A DNA stretch of 64,000 bases, taken from Shimia sp. SK013 (lineage in GTDB: Bacteria > Pseudomonadota > Alphaproteobacteria > Rhodobacterales > Rhodobacteraceae). This document shows positions 28,197-38,234 of this stretch, piece by piece (within the stretch, counting starts at the first letter, position 1; each line of letters opens with the position of its first letter). Below the pieces are notes generated by a model that worked only from the letters and a program-made list of their open reading frames with translations, made no database searches and was not told the DNA's origin. The stretch covers positions 558,001-622,000 of the forward strand of contig NZ_LAJH01000009.1 of the NCBI RefSeq assembly GCF_001292625.1, given 5' to 3'. A program made the position numbers and the translations under genes.

Positions 28197-31100
28197 TCAG
28201 AATCCCGGATCAAACGTTGCGGCTTTTCCCGGCCCAAACCGCGCCGAAATCTGTGCGACGTCTACGACGTCTCCGGCTGAAACCCCGTCCACCGCCATTT
28301 CGCCTGCCGCATATGTCCAAACGGGTTGACCAACCTCCGTTTCACGCAAAATCTGAACGCCACTGCGCACGCGCACCAAATAGGTCTCGTTGTCCTCCCC
28401 AATCGGAGGGTTTGCCGCCTCCCAACCGTCTCCATCAAGTCGTGTTCGTCGCACCCGGTCTAGCGTCATGCCGCCACCGATCTCACTCAGTGACCGCAAA
28501 TGCACCGGTGCGTAAGGGCGCAATCCAACACCTGAAAACGACTGTACGGAGTGTGTGAAAGTCGGATCTGATAAACCACGCCCCGCCGGACCAATCCGGT
28601 AATGGCGCGCCACGTTGCGTAGGGCCGCGGTCAGATCCAACTGTGTCACCGCGTCGGAGATGCCAACGATCCAAGAACCCGCTGGCCAAACATGGTTTGT
28701 TGTAACTTCCGATCCTAACTGCCCACGCAACCGTTTGTTCAACAAATACCGATTTTCTTCCAACACGTCCGCGTACTGAAACTGCAGCAATTCCCAATTG
28801 TCCGCGGTCCCATCACCAATGGCAAACAGATTGCCACCATTTAGCAATCGCGTGTCGCTGACGCTCTACAGTTCTCCGGTCAACATTTTAACTTGTAGCG
28901 GCGCGCCACGATCAAACCGCCCCATCGGCCCCGCGCCAAGCGGGCTTTCAGTCACACCAATCACTGCAGGATATGTCACCAACCTATTGAGCGTGTAATC
29001 CTCATCCCCGTCCGCGGCGTATACCGCAACCGATCCCGGCCACGGACGGGCTGTCACTGCGACATGCGGGGCATGCGCAACCTCATCCCCCCTCAACAAA
29101 GGCAAATCCAAAAACAGGCTTTGCACAGGCACGGGCGCAACAAACGGGATTGTTCTCGGAGTCTCCTCTGATAAAGGCGATATGTCGTAGACCGAGTCTT
29201 CCTGTCGCGTGGCTTCGATCACTTGTGCGCCACTTTGCGTCGCACGGTCGATGCGATACGGACCGTCGCTTTCTGCACTTTGCAGATTGTCCTCCCGCTT
29301 CAGAAACAGCGTATCGCCAACACCCAAATGCAACAACGAAGGAGGCAGCGAAAACCGAGCGCTATCTCGTGCCACTCGCGCTTCTGCCAACCAGCGTTCC
29401 ACAGTTTGACGGCCTTCAACACGCGTCATAGCCAAAGGGATTTCGCTTTGGGTTACCGCAAGGCTTTCATCCCCCGGTAAAATCGCTTCTTCAGACAAGG
29501 CTTCAAAGTCTCGCTCAGCCTCGACAAAACTCAACCTGACACGGCCTGAAATTTCCGCATCGGGCGCCCGCTGTTTTTCTATGTCCCCATCCAGATCCTC
29601 AGAAACCGCGAGTCCTTCGACCTTGAGAGGAACAGCGGTTTTGTCGCCACGCATCGCAAAGGACAATACCCCATCTCTTTCCAACGCATCAAACCCATAG
29701 CGCAGCATCAGGGGCTGCAATGCCGAGCGTGCGTCTGAAACATCCGTTTCGACAAAGCCGCGCACTATGCCCCGCAGGCCGGACACTTTGTAGTTCGTCA
29801 CTCCCGCCGCAAGACAGATTTCCTCCACAACAGACGCCAGTGTCCGGTTCCCCGTGCGCCCGTTGATCCAATGCCCGCCCCCATAGTTGCGCCCATCGCT
29901 CCACAGCGTGCGGTTGTTGGGGAAAAACGGAAACGGCCGCGTGTCCCACGCCCAGACAAACATCCGCTTCGTGTCTATCATGGGCGCCGCATAAAGCGTT
30001 GAAATTGGGTTGTTCTCAGCCAACCCCCAATATGAGTGCATAGCTTGGATATAAACTTGTTGGATCGTATCGTCGCGCGCCCCGTTTGAGAAATAAGGCA
30101 ACCCGGATTCCGACGACCGAATGTCGTAAAACACATTGGGCTGATTTGTGCCTTTGTCGACGGCTGCACACCCGATTTCGGTAAACCAGATCGGCTTTGA
30201 CTGCGGTTCCCAATCGGTTGAGGAGGTGGACCGGACTCCACCTATCCGTTCGTGATGTGCATGCGCCCACCAGCCACGTATGTCTTTGTATCGAAAAACC
30301 CATGGCTCCGCGTGTGCGCCATCGGAAATCCCGACACGCCGTTGTGCCTTACGCGTGGCCGTAGACGGATGGAACCAAGAATAACCCTCTCCTCCCTCGA
30401 TGTTTGCGCGCAGATAAGCGGGATCATGGAACGACGTCCAAGTTTGCGCATCCAGATGCTCCGGCCCGTCACGCCAATCCGAGAGTGGCATATAATTGTC
30501 GATGCCAACAAAATCGATGTCCTCATCTGACCACAGCGGATCGAGATGGAAATAAACGTCGCCAGTCCCGTCTTGCGGGTGGTATCCGAAATATTCCGAC
30601 CAATCGGCCGCATAGCCGATTTTGGTGTCCTCGCCCAAAATTTCACGCACATCAGCCGCCAAGCTGCGCAGCTCTTCGACGGCTGGAAATCCACTTGGAC
30701 CTCGAATTTGGGTCAGCCCACGCATCTCAGACCCAATACAAAACGCGTCAACGCCGCCCGCAGCGGCGCAAAGCGCGGCATAGTGTAGAATGAACCGACG
30801 ATAGCGCCACTCCGACGGACCACTATAGACAACAGAGCCTTCGGCAATGGTGAAATCACCAACGCTTGCCGTCCCGAAAAAGGCCACGACTTCGTCTTCG
30901 GCTTGCAATGTACCGTCGGGACTTTCGTCCAATCCGACCGCAACGCTGCTGGTGATGCGCCCGCGCCATGGCAAGACCGGTTGGTCGACCGCCCCAGTCC
31001 ATGGGTCCGGCAAACCATTGTCCGCCATTTGCTCCATCAAAATGAAGGGATAGAACATCACAGACTGACCAGCGTTGCGCATATGCTCGATTGCCTGAAC

Positions 31101-32135
31101 AACAGAGGTATCCGTCGGTGTGCCGCCATAAATTGGCCGATCATCCAGTTGCGCAATGACTTGTGCGCCACTTCGAGGCAGGCCAGACACATTCCAAGGC
31201 ATATCGCGCCCATCAACATCAGAGTCTTCAACCTTTGGGCGTAATTGGCATTCCGAAGCGCGCAAGTCGTCGCCAAACCAACTCACCACGAGTGACGCGG
31301 CTTTGCAGTTAGGCAATTCTTCGTCCAAAGCTTGCATCGAGCTCACAAAATCTGTTTTTCCCGCGGGACTATTAACGTTGGCGTTCCATTCCTCACCCGG
31401 GCCGCGGCGATAAAAGACCGGCGTCGTCGCAAGCGCATATTCCCCGGTCCCCGGAACCAGCGACACCGCTTGAACGGTTTGCGCATAGTCGCTTTCCGCA
31501 CTCGCCTGTGCCTGTGGCGACAGACGCACCACTTCGAAAGAGAATTGCGGTACGCGATTGCCAAACGCGGACAGCTCCAAATCTTCGAAAACAACATACG
31601 CGGTGCCGCGAAATGCAGGCACAGCGCCGGCCCCTTCAATCGCTTCCATATTGGCATCCGGCAACTGGTCCGGTGTGCCATAATGGATGTGCATATTCAG
31701 ATCCTCAGGCGAAATTTCCATGCCATCCGCCCAAACACGGCCTACCCGTGCAATTTCCCCTTCACACAGCGCGATTGCCAGCGACACTGTGTAGCTGTGT
31801 TCGCGCGTCTTGGGCGTCACGGGCGCGCCCTTGCCGCCACCGGTAATGGTTACATTTTCCATGAACTGCGTGGCCCAGATCACATGTCCAGAAACGCGCA
31901 TCCGACCATAGACGCGCCTGACCGCTGCCCCTTCGGCTGATCCGGTCAACCGAAAGCGTTCCACTTTTCCCGCATCGACCACATCCGACCCAGCCCCCAT
32001 CAGGCGTTGGTCAATCAACCGTCCAGCAGTGGCCCCCACGAGCCGCCCGATTGCCACCGATGATATTCCCGCCAGCGTGCCCCCTAGAGAACCGCCAATT
32101 GCCGCCCCTGCGGCTGCTAAAATTACCGTCGCCAT
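28197..32135 (-). pseudogene. GTA gp15 host-specificity protein, split by in-frame TAG
   Basis: Homologue of the RcGTA gp15 tail-tip protein (megatron): 1,312 codons against about 1,304 residues in Rhodobacter capsulatus. The first 1,089 codons are open, containing the glycoside-hydrolase-like TIM region and phage-tail region. Codon 1090 is TAG (28866-28868, in MLTGEL-stop-SVSDTRLLNGGN). Reading resumes in the same frame to 28197, giving the expected C-terminal 222 residues. No ribosome-binding site lies before the nearest TTG (28847). The truncated product would lack the distal receptor-binding end. Its start shares one base with the gp14 stop. Either a nonsense mutation or amber readthrough. 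Confidence 0.9.
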
Positions 32136-32587
32136 CAGCCACTCTCCCTTGGAAACTCAAACCGCGCGACAACCCGTCGCCGCCACGCTGTGCCAAGCGC
32201 GCTTTCAACGACGCCGTGGCCGCTGTAGGCATGTACAAATGCCGCATCCGTGCCTGTCCGTACCAATATGCCCATATGCTTTGCGACTGCCCCAGCACGC
32301 ATGCGAAACAGCAAAACGTCACCCACATCCCACGCCGCATGCTTTTCTTTTGCCGTCAAATGGCGTCGAGCCGCCCGCCACAACGCTTCAGTGCCGGCAG
32401 GTTCAGACCAATCTCGACTGTAAGCTGGCGGTGTTTCAGGTTCCTGATCATACAATGTACGCCAAACCCCGCGTATCAGCCCAAGGCAATCGGCACCTGC
32501 GCCCTTTCGGCTTGCCTGATGTAGATAGGGCGTCCCGATCCATTGGTGCGCGATTTCCGCCGCGCGCGGCCCTTGATCGCCCATCAC
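32135..32587 (-). CDS. GTA gp14, NlpC/P60 family tail peptidase
   Basis: 150 residues. NlpC/P60 cysteine peptidase used in phage tail tips to cut peptidoglycan during DNA entry. The catalytic Cys34 is in GADCLGLIRG and the His104 in KHMGILVR. TIGR02219-like GTA peptidases have this size. It starts with GTG 32587 overlapping the gp13 stop (GTGA), or with ATG one codon later, and its stop shares a base with gp15, so translation is coupled. No lesion seen. Confidence 0.92.
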   Translation of the reverse strand: MMGDQGPRAAEIAHQWIGTPYLHQASRKGAGADCLGLIRGVWRTLYDQEPETPPAYSRDWSEPAGTEALWRAARRHLTAKEKHAAWDVGDVLLFRMRAGAVAKHMGILVRTGTDAAFVHAYSGHGVVESALGTAWRRRVVARFEFPRESG

Positions 32588-33471
32588 CGCAAACTCCCGC
32601 CGCTGTTGTCAGCCTCCGAGACCGGATAGCTGGTGATCCAATCTTCGCCAGGAATGTCTGGAAACCCCTGAAAGTTCAGAAGATTACCGAACTTGAACCG
32701 ACACGTGTCAAATCGCTTGTCACACCCAGCGACCAACCGCACCAAGTCTCCGGACTTTAGGTCAGCGCGCAAAGGTTCCCACAATTCAATCTCACGTAGC
32801 CCCCCCTCAAGAAAACGATCCACCTTGATCAACCCGTCAAGGTCGACCCCTGCACCGTCGCGAACAATCAAACGCCCGCGCGTGAACCAACCCGGTTCAA
32901 ACCCGTTAAAACCATCCCATCGCAGGATGCGACTATCCTCAACGTCCGCCACTACGCGGTCCTCGACAAACCCCAGCGCTGTCACATCGAACTTGCATCG
33001 CCCATCCCCAAGGACCGCAGAACACGGCTTCTGATAGATGCGCCCATGCGGGATATTGAGCGTCTCGCTCACCCCCCGAAGCTCTGCCGTAAAGGCCCCA
33101 CCTGTGCGCCGTATCTCACCGACTGAACCGCGAAACAGCACCTGCCTTTCGGTGACGTTTTTCCAATTCACCATCCAGGCCGTAACCTGCGCGCCGTCAA
33201 ACCGACCGGCATCGATGTCCTCTTCCCGCACGGCGGCATCACTCAGCACGCCAACGGCCTCTAGATTGTCCACAGAAAGCCCGGCGCCCTGCTCGATGGC
33301 CGTCGCGCTTAACCCCGTAGCGGCGCGAAAGACCATGTTTTCAAACGCCAAATCACAATCGTGATCCGTGAATCCAAAAGTCATTCCATCCTTGCGCATG
33401 ATCTGCCAGGCGCGTGCCACTGTGGTGGTGCCGTTTTGAAGATGCGCCTTCAACCCGTCATGAAATGCCAT
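32584..33471 (-). CDS. GTA gp13, DUF2163 tail hub protein
   Basis: 295 residues. Matches the phage BR0599/DUF2163 family: an N-terminal domain with RKDGMTFGFTDHDCDLAFE and a C-terminal half with GCDKRFDTCRFKFGNLLNFQGFPDIPG, which carries conserved Cys residues of an iron-sulfur-binding hub protein described for RcGTA. Intact, with 4-base overlap to gp14 and 1-base overlap to gp12. Confidence 0.92.
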   Translation of the reverse strand: MAFHDGLKAHLQNGTTTVARAWQIMRKDGMTFGFTDHDCDLAFENMVFRAATGLSATAIEQGAGLSVDNLEAVGVLSDAAVREEDIDAGRFDGAQVTAWMVNWKNVTERQVLFRGSVGEIRRTGGAFTAELRGVSETLNIPHGRIYQKPCSAVLGDGRCKFDVTALGFVEDRVVADVEDSRILRWDGFNGFEPGWFTRGRLIVRDGAGVDLDGLIKVDRFLEGGLREIELWEPLRADLKSGDLVRLVAGCDKRFDTCRFKFGNLLNFQGFPDIPGEDWITSYPVSEADNSGGSLR

Positions 33472-34103
33472 CAGACCCGCACCTCCACCACAGGAACACT
33501 TGGCACATCCCCGGCCTTAAAACTCGCCACACTGGTTTGAATGTGGGCAGTGTCAAATCGCACTGGCACGTCGAACTCAAACCCAGCGGTAACTTCCCGA
33601 TCCGCATTTGGCGGGTGATCAAACGTGACAATTCCGCTGCTTTCTTCAATTTCGAAGTCCACGCCCTCGCGCAATTCATCCTCGGAGATGCCAATCTTCA
33701 CCGAACCGGAAACCGGTTTTAAAATTGGACGGGCATAACTGTGGACGCCGGAACGATAGGTCTTCATCAACTGAAATTGGTCGGTGACATCGTCGCCAAC
33801 CGCAATCACCTGATCGCGGTAATCAATGTCGGCAGATGAAACGCAGCTACGATGGTCTGACCAATCCTTCCAGCGAAACCCGTGCAGCTTGCCATGTCGC
33901 GCCTCGAAGAACGCAATCAACGTCTCAACGTCATCCAGCGACCGCATCCCGACACCTGCGTCATATCGACGGCGGGAATGTGCCCAGGGCGAGTTGCGCT
34001 CCTCAAAGCCGTTGACCAGCGTCACGACCTCTGTCCGCCGCTCCGGCCCGCCGACCGAGCCAAAACTCAGATTGGCCGGAAATCGTACCTCGTGAAATCC
34101 CAT
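33471..34103 (-). CDS. GTA gp12, DUF2460 distal tail protein
   Basis: 210 residues, the usual size. N-terminal MGFHEVRFPANLSFGSVGGPER and the central RRRYDAGVGMRSLDDVETLIAFFEARHGKLHGFRWKDW pattern (spaced across about 45-82) are typical of the TIGR02217/DUF2460 family. It forms the distal tail ring connecting tube and hub in RcGTA. Intact; an 11-base gap separates it from gp11. Confidence 0.92.
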   Translation of the reverse strand: MGFHEVRFPANLSFGSVGGPERRTEVVTLVNGFEERNSPWAHSRRRYDAGVGMRSLDDVETLIAFFEARHGKLHGFRWKDWSDHRSCVSSADIDYRDQVIAVGDDVTDQFQLMKTYRSGVHSYARPILKPVSGSVKIGISEDELREGVDFEIEESSGIVTFDHPPNADREVTAGFEFDVPVRFDTAHIQTSVASFKAGDVPSVPVVEVRV

Positions 34104-34114
34104 GGCCTTACCTC

Positions 34115-34768
34115 CTATCTGTTACGTTGTGCACGCCCGAGCGCGCGGCTCATCTGAGTGGCGATTTGACCCTGTGACCGTCGGAACCCGTCCACATCCG
34201 GCGTGGAGATGTTCATGACAACACTCACAGATCCTCCGCTTGAACCACTTCGCACGCCCAGCTTGCCATCGCTCCCACGCGCAAGCGGCATGATCGCCTC
34301 AGGGCCCGCCTCGCCCATCAAGCCAAGCCCACCCCGCATAGGAAAGGCGACAGGACCTGACACCACGCCACCATTGGCAAATGGTTGCACCCGTCCCTGT
34401 GAGAAACTGGCCCCATCAGCAAACGGGAAAATGCCGCCCATCAAGCCCCCTACGGCGCTAGAAATCAGCCCGCCCACTTGGTCCGTCACCGGTTTCATCG
34501 CGGCACGGTAGGTGGCGTCAATCATCGACTTTGCCAACGTTTCCAACGCGTCAGACAGGTTTTTCCCGTCAAACACCAAACCATCAAAAGCCTTACGCAA
34601 CCCGCGGCTGATACCTTTGTCCAGCGCTGCCACGTCTGTGCCCGTCGCCGCCAACGACGTCCGCATTTGTTGCAGTTCGCCATCAAATCCCGAAACGACG
34701 GCGCTTGCATCACCAAGCGTCACCTCCAAGGCTTCGATTTGCATCTCAAGGCCGTCGATCTCATCCAT
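34115..34768 (-). CDS. GTA gp11, tail tape measure protein
   Basis: 217 residues, close to the ~219 of R. capsulatus. Short tape measure proteins fit the short GTA tail. N-terminal coiled coil (about 1-60), then a Gly/Ala-rich hydrophobic region (VGGLISSAVGGLMGGIFPFA) and the FANGGVVSGPVAFPM and GLMGEAGPEAIMPL blocks usual for tape measure C-termini. Intact; overlaps gp10.1 by 8 bases. Confidence 0.9.
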   Translation of the reverse strand: MDEIDGLEMQIEALEVTLGDASAVVSGFDGELQQMRTSLAATGTDVAALDKGISRGLRKAFDGLVFDGKNLSDALETLAKSMIDATYRAAMKPVTDQVGGLISSAVGGLMGGIFPFADGASFSQGRVQPFANGGVVSGPVAFPMRGGLGLMGEAGPEAIMPLARGSDGKLGVRSGSSGGSVSVVMNISTPDVDGFRRSQGQIATQMSRALGRAQRNR

Positions 34769-34970
34769 CGCTAGTTCCTTCTATGTCTGTTTGATCCGGG
34801 AACGCCGCCATCAGCGCCTTAAATCCATCACGGCTCAGCGCTGCACCTGCCGCGTCAGTGCCCAACAAAACGCCGAACTCAACCGGTGTCAGCGCCCAGA
34901 ATTCCTCGGGGCGAAGCCGACATTGCCGCATGGCGCAGCCCAACAAACTTCCCCAATCAAACCGGCTCAT
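34761..34970 (-). CDS. GTA gp10.1, small tail assembly chaperone (TIGR02216/DUF2376)
   Basis: 69 residues. FDWGSLLGCAMRQCRLRPEEFWALTPVEF is the known signature of the small protein between the GTA tail chaperone and tape measure; related to phage tail assembly chaperones. Overlaps gp10 by 4 bases and gp11 by 8 bases. Intact. Confidence 0.88.
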   Translation of the reverse strand: MSRFDWGSLLGCAMRQCRLRPEEFWALTPVEFGVLLGTDAAGAALSRDGFKALMAAFPDQTDIEGTSDG

Positions 34971-35308
34971 GTGTCCCCGTCACTGGGCAGGCTAAAGGCT
35001 CGCGCCAGCAACACCGCCGCAGCCCGCGCGGCTTCAAGTGGCCCGCCACCAATCTCCGCGTTAGACAAGTCCGTGCCAGTGCCCTGCCAGCCACCACCGC
35101 GCAGCCCCGCAAGGATCAACGCGCTCACATCGCGCGCCGAAAACCCGCGGCCCTCAAACCGCTCAACCAATGCCACCAGACTGTCGGCGCCCAAGTGCTC
35201 TTCAAGCTCTGCAAGCGCACCCAATGTCAGCTTCATCACATGTCGCGCACCGTTCAGTTCAATCGCCACTTCACCGGCCCAGGGATTGGCCATCTCAGGC
35301 CGCCACAA
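34967..35308 (-). CDS. GTA gp10, gene transfer agent family tail chaperone
   Basis: 113 residues. Begins NPWAGEVAIELNGARHVMKLTLGALAELEE, the profile of the Phage_TAC_11/GTA gp10 family. It sits between tail tube and tape measure genes, where tail assembly chaperones are encoded. It overlaps gp9 by 14 bases. Intact. Confidence 0.88.
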   Translation of the reverse strand: MWRPEMANPWAGEVAIELNGARHVMKLTLGALAELEEHLGADSLVALVERFEGRGFSARDVSALILAGLRGGGWQGTGTDLSNAEIGGGPLEAARAAAVLLARAFSLPSDGDT

Positions 35309-35708
35309 ATGTCAGCGCGCCAGCAGACGACAACGAAAGCTCATAAGTCGCCTCACCATTGTGGCTGCCCGCATATTCGATCGCTGTGATCTGAAAAGGC
35401 CCTTCCACAGTGCCAAAATCCGGAATGATCACCTGAAACCCAGGCGTCTCGCCGTCAAAAAAGATCTGACGGGCGCGCTCATCCGTGTTGGCGTCCTTAA
35501 ACACACCCGATCCGCTGATCGAGGCGGCTTTCACCCCTGCCCCGCTCAGCAGTTCACGCCACCCGCCCTGGCTTTCAAGCGAGGTCACGTCAACACTTTC
35601 AGCGTTAAAGCTGATGCGCGAAGCGCGCAGTCCTGCGACCGTTTCAAACTGGCCGTCTCCGGTTAGATCTACCTTGATCAAAAGGTCCTTGCCGTTCTGA
35701 GCACCCAT
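35295..35708 (-). CDS. GTA gp9, major tail (tube) protein
   Basis: 137 residues from ATG 35708 with GGAGACGG upstream; the open frame extends further but is antisense-like there. MGAQNGKDLLIKVDLTGDG is the normal start, and SVDVTSLESQGGWRELL is a family block of TP901-1-type tube proteins. Builds the tail tube. Intact. Confidence 0.93.
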   Translation of the reverse strand: MGAQNGKDLLIKVDLTGDGQFETVAGLRASRISFNAESVDVTSLESQGGWRELLSGAGVKAASISGSGVFKDANTDERARQIFFDGETPGFQVIIPDFGTVEGPFQITAIEYAGSHNGEATYELSLSSAGALTFVAA

Positions 35709-35724
35709 TGTCCGTCTCCGTCTG

Positions 35725-36141
35725 TTAAGGTTGCATGTCGTCGATCCGCGCGCGAAACCGCAGATCAATCCGGCGCAAGTTTGCGCTTGTGTCTTTACGC
35801 GCCACCGCGCGATCAAAGTTGAGGTAGACGAGCCGCCCCCGCGTGAGCGTAAGATCGGCATGAACCAAGGCGTCACAAATCGCACCGGCTGCCGATTTGG
35901 CCCCCACATACCCCGCTTGATCCGCAATTACAGAGATCTCGAACCGGTGCTCCACTCCAGCGCTGTCCTTGTCTGACCGATCCAGCGCCGTCTCCCGTCC
36001 CAAACTCACATAAAGATCGGGCAAGCCGCCCTGCGGCACCGCGTCATAGACGGCCGTGCCGACTTCCGCGATCACACCAGCGTCGGTGCTCAATCTCTCA
36101 AAGACGGCCTGTTGGAGGGCCTGCGCCGCGCCATAGCTCAT
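35725..36141 (-). CDS. GTA gp8, DUF3168 tail terminator
   Basis: 138 residues from ATG 36141 with GGAGGTCG before it. The start overlaps the gp7 stop (ATGA), the usual coupling. DUF3168 proteins cap the tail tube at the head-proximal end. Family blocks YDAVPQGGLPDLYVSLG and ALVHADLTL are visible. Intact. Confidence 0.9.
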   Translation of the reverse strand: MSYGAAQALQQAVFERLSTDAGVIAEVGTAVYDAVPQGGLPDLYVSLGRETALDRSDKDSAGVEHRFEISVIADQAGYVGAKSAAGAICDALVHADLTLTRGRLVYLNFDRAVARKDTSANLRRIDLRFRARIDDMQP

Positions 36142-36482
36142 GTCACGACCTCCTCTACCGCGAGGCACTGGAGGTATCGCCCCAGTGCGTCGCGCTCGCT
36201 GACCGATTGGATTGTGAAAACCCGTGGACCATCCCGGAACCTTTGTCCCGGCGCGGGGCGTTTGCTCGACGCCACAGACGCACCACGCACGGTGATGCGA
36301 AATCTCGCCGTAGCCATAGACACATCGCCGCCATCGCGTTCCCGTCCACTTAACGCCGTCACCTCCGCCCAAAGCGTGCCCAGGGCCTGCCAATTTCGCG
36401 CATATCCACCGGCGCCATCAGGCGCTTGCACAGGAACCTCCAACACAAGTTGGCGCGACAATGTCACCGTCAAGGCACTCAT
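36138..36482 (-). CDS. GTA gp7, head-tail joining (stopper) protein
   Basis: 114 residues, head-tail adaptor family (SPP1 gp16-like). LVLEVPVQAPDGAGGYARNWQ at the start and FRDGPRVFTIQSVSERD are the recognisable parts. It closes the filled capsid. The last base triplet overlaps gp8; its start overlaps gp6 by 4 bases. Intact. Confidence 0.88.
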   Translation of the reverse strand: MSALTVTLSRQLVLEVPVQAPDGAGGYARNWQALGTLWAEVTALSGRERDGGDVSMATARFRITVRGASVASSKRPAPGQRFRDGPRVFTIQSVSERDALGRYLQCLAVEEVVT

Positions 36483-37078
36483 TGACTTGCCACCGCACCA
36501 AGCCGCACCGGACGATACCGTTCGATCAGGCTTGAAACACCGAACGGCATGCAGCCTCCCTGCAACGCCGTGTCGTGGCGATACTCATAATAGTGCGCGG
36601 CCAACATCAGCACGGCTTGTTGCAAATCTACGGGAACATCCGCCCACGCCGCGCCAAATCCGGCTTCAAACCGCACTTTCGCCGTTCCCCCTTCGGGAAT
36701 CTGGGGCAAGCAAGCCAACGTAGCGCGTATTTGAGGCGCCTGCGCGTCGGCCACCAACCGATAGCTTGAAGAAGCCACCGTCACTTCTTCTCCCGCGCGA
36801 TTGGTCAAACTGACCTCCGTCAACGCCGTCACTGGCGCAACGGGCAAGGTCTGTGTATCCAAGCGCCGCCATGCCTCTAGGGTCCACCCGAAGGCTCGGT
36901 TCAACAGCACCTTGCCAGTACGGGCCTCCAAAGCGCTCATCGCGGCACGCAGAAAGCTCTCCAGCACAGTGTCCTGCAAACCATCCTCGGCAAATCCTGT
37001 GCCAAGCCGCAAGTGTTCGCGGAATTCCGCAATCGGAAGCGCCGCAACCGGCACCGAAGTCTCTTCGACCAACATCAT
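36479..37078 (-). CDS. GTA gp6, head-tail adaptor (phiE125 gp8 family)
   Basis: 199 residues. N-terminal FREHLRLGTGFAEDGLQDTVLESFLRAA and the C-terminal VPVDLQQAVLMLAAHYYEYR helices identify the connector family. It forms the ring beneath the portal. Intact. 138 bases separate it from the gp5 stop, as usual for this cluster, with nothing else recognised in that gap. Confidence 0.88.
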   Translation of the reverse strand: MMLVEETSVPVAALPIAEFREHLRLGTGFAEDGLQDTVLESFLRAAMSALEARTGKVLLNRAFGWTLEAWRRLDTQTLPVAPVTALTEVSLTNRAGEEVTVASSSYRLVADAQAPQIRATLACLPQIPEGGTAKVRFEAGFGAAWADVPVDLQQAVLMLAAHYYEYRHDTALQGGCMPFGVSSLIERYRPVRLGAVASQ

Positions 37079-37216
37079 GGAATCACTCCGAAAATCTCGT
37101 TACTCAACTTTGACGCGCGCCTTCACGTTGCTTGAACGGAGGGGGTTTACCAGACAACGCAAGGACGTCCCGCGCGCGCGGATCAGGCGGCATGACCCGC
37201 CCGACCCACCCGATAA

Positions 37217-38203
37217 TCAGCTCAGCGCAAAGCGCAGGAGTTTGATCGCCGCAAAATCACTGACGTCGCCGCCAATGCGTTTGGTGGCGTAAAACATCAC
37301 ATGCGGCTTGGCGCTGAACGGATCACGCAGAACACGCAGATCAGGGCGCTCTGCCACCGTGTACCCAGCTGCAAAATCACCAAAGGCAATCGCATCCGCC
37401 CCGCTGGCGATGTCGGGCATGTCCTCGGCGATCAGCACCGGATAGCCAAGCAAGCGTGCCGGCTCACCGGCCGCCAAACCATCCGACCAAAGGAAGCGGC
37501 CATCTGCGTCCTTGAGCTTGCGCACCGCACCCGCGGACTTTGAGTTCATCACAAAGCTGGCGTTGGCGCGATACTGTGCGCCAAGCGCATAGACCAAATC
37601 GATGATCGCATCCCCACCGTCAAAATCGCCGTCCATACCAGTCGCCACATAGCCTAGGTTGCCCCAAGACCAACTGGCGTCATCCACCGACGGATGGGTC
37701 ATGATGCCCATCGGCTTGTCCACACCGTCGCCATTGATAAAGGCCGCAGCCTCGGCGCGGGCAAACTTGTCTGCGATACGTCCCGCCAACCAGGCCTCAA
37801 TGTCAAATGCGCTGTCATCCAACAGGCGTTGCGACGCTTTTGGCAAAGCGGAAAGTTCATGCAACGGAATTGAAATGCGCTCGATCGTCGGCGTGCCTGT
37901 CTCGATGGCTTTGCCTTCCAACTCCAGCCCTCGCAGGCCATCGTCTTCACCGCTGCGCAGATAGGCGTCAAAAGCTTTCTTGTGGGGCGCATCAAAAACG
38001 GTTGCTGCTGCCAGATGCGGCCGCGCCGCGTGCACTGTCTTGCGTTCAAGCATGGTCACTCGCTCTTTCTGTTTGCTCATTTCTGTCTGAATATCTTCTT
38101 GGAAAATCTTGAGTTCGCTCACAAAACCCGACACGGCGGATTTCATCTCGGCCACTGGGGACACACCTTCCCCGGTCCGAGAAAGGCTCTCGGTCTTGCT
38201 CAT
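37217..38203 (-). CDS. GTA gp5, HK97-fold major capsid protein, apparently internally deleted
   Basis: 328 residues, in frame from ATG 38203 to stop. GTA capsid proteins are about 395-400 residues and are cut near residue 100. The N-terminal delta-like coiled coil (1-60) and the C-terminal two thirds (ISIPLHELSALPKASQRLL to LLRFALS) are well conserved. After GLELEGKA (about residue 93) the sequence jumps to IETGTPTIER. The GGYLVDP motif, the processing site and the N-arm expected between them, about 65-70 residues, are missing. The frame is kept. Such a protein probably cannot assemble normal heads. The expected segment is from my knowledge of the family, so confirm by alignment. Confidence 0.88.
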   Translation of the reverse strand: MSKTESLSRTGEGVSPVAEMKSAVSGFVSELKIFQEDIQTEMSKQKERVTMLERKTVHAARPHLAAATVFDAPHKKAFDAYLRSGEDDGLRGLELEGKAIETGTPTIERISIPLHELSALPKASQRLLDDSAFDIEAWLAGRIADKFARAEAAAFINGDGVDKPMGIMTHPSVDDASWSWGNLGYVATGMDGDFDGGDAIIDLVYALGAQYRANASFVMNSKSAGAVRKLKDADGRFLWSDGLAAGEPARLLGYPVLIAEDMPDIASGADAIAFGDFAAGYTVAERPDLRVLRDPFSAKPHVMFYATKRIGGDVSDFAAIKLLRFALS

Positions 38204-38234
38204 CAGCTTGTTCCCGTCTTTTGTTAGCGACGCC

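Noticed and set aside
34512..35666. 384-codon plus-strand open frame
   Set aside because: Antisense to GTA gp9-gp11, whose overlapping starts and stops are canonical.
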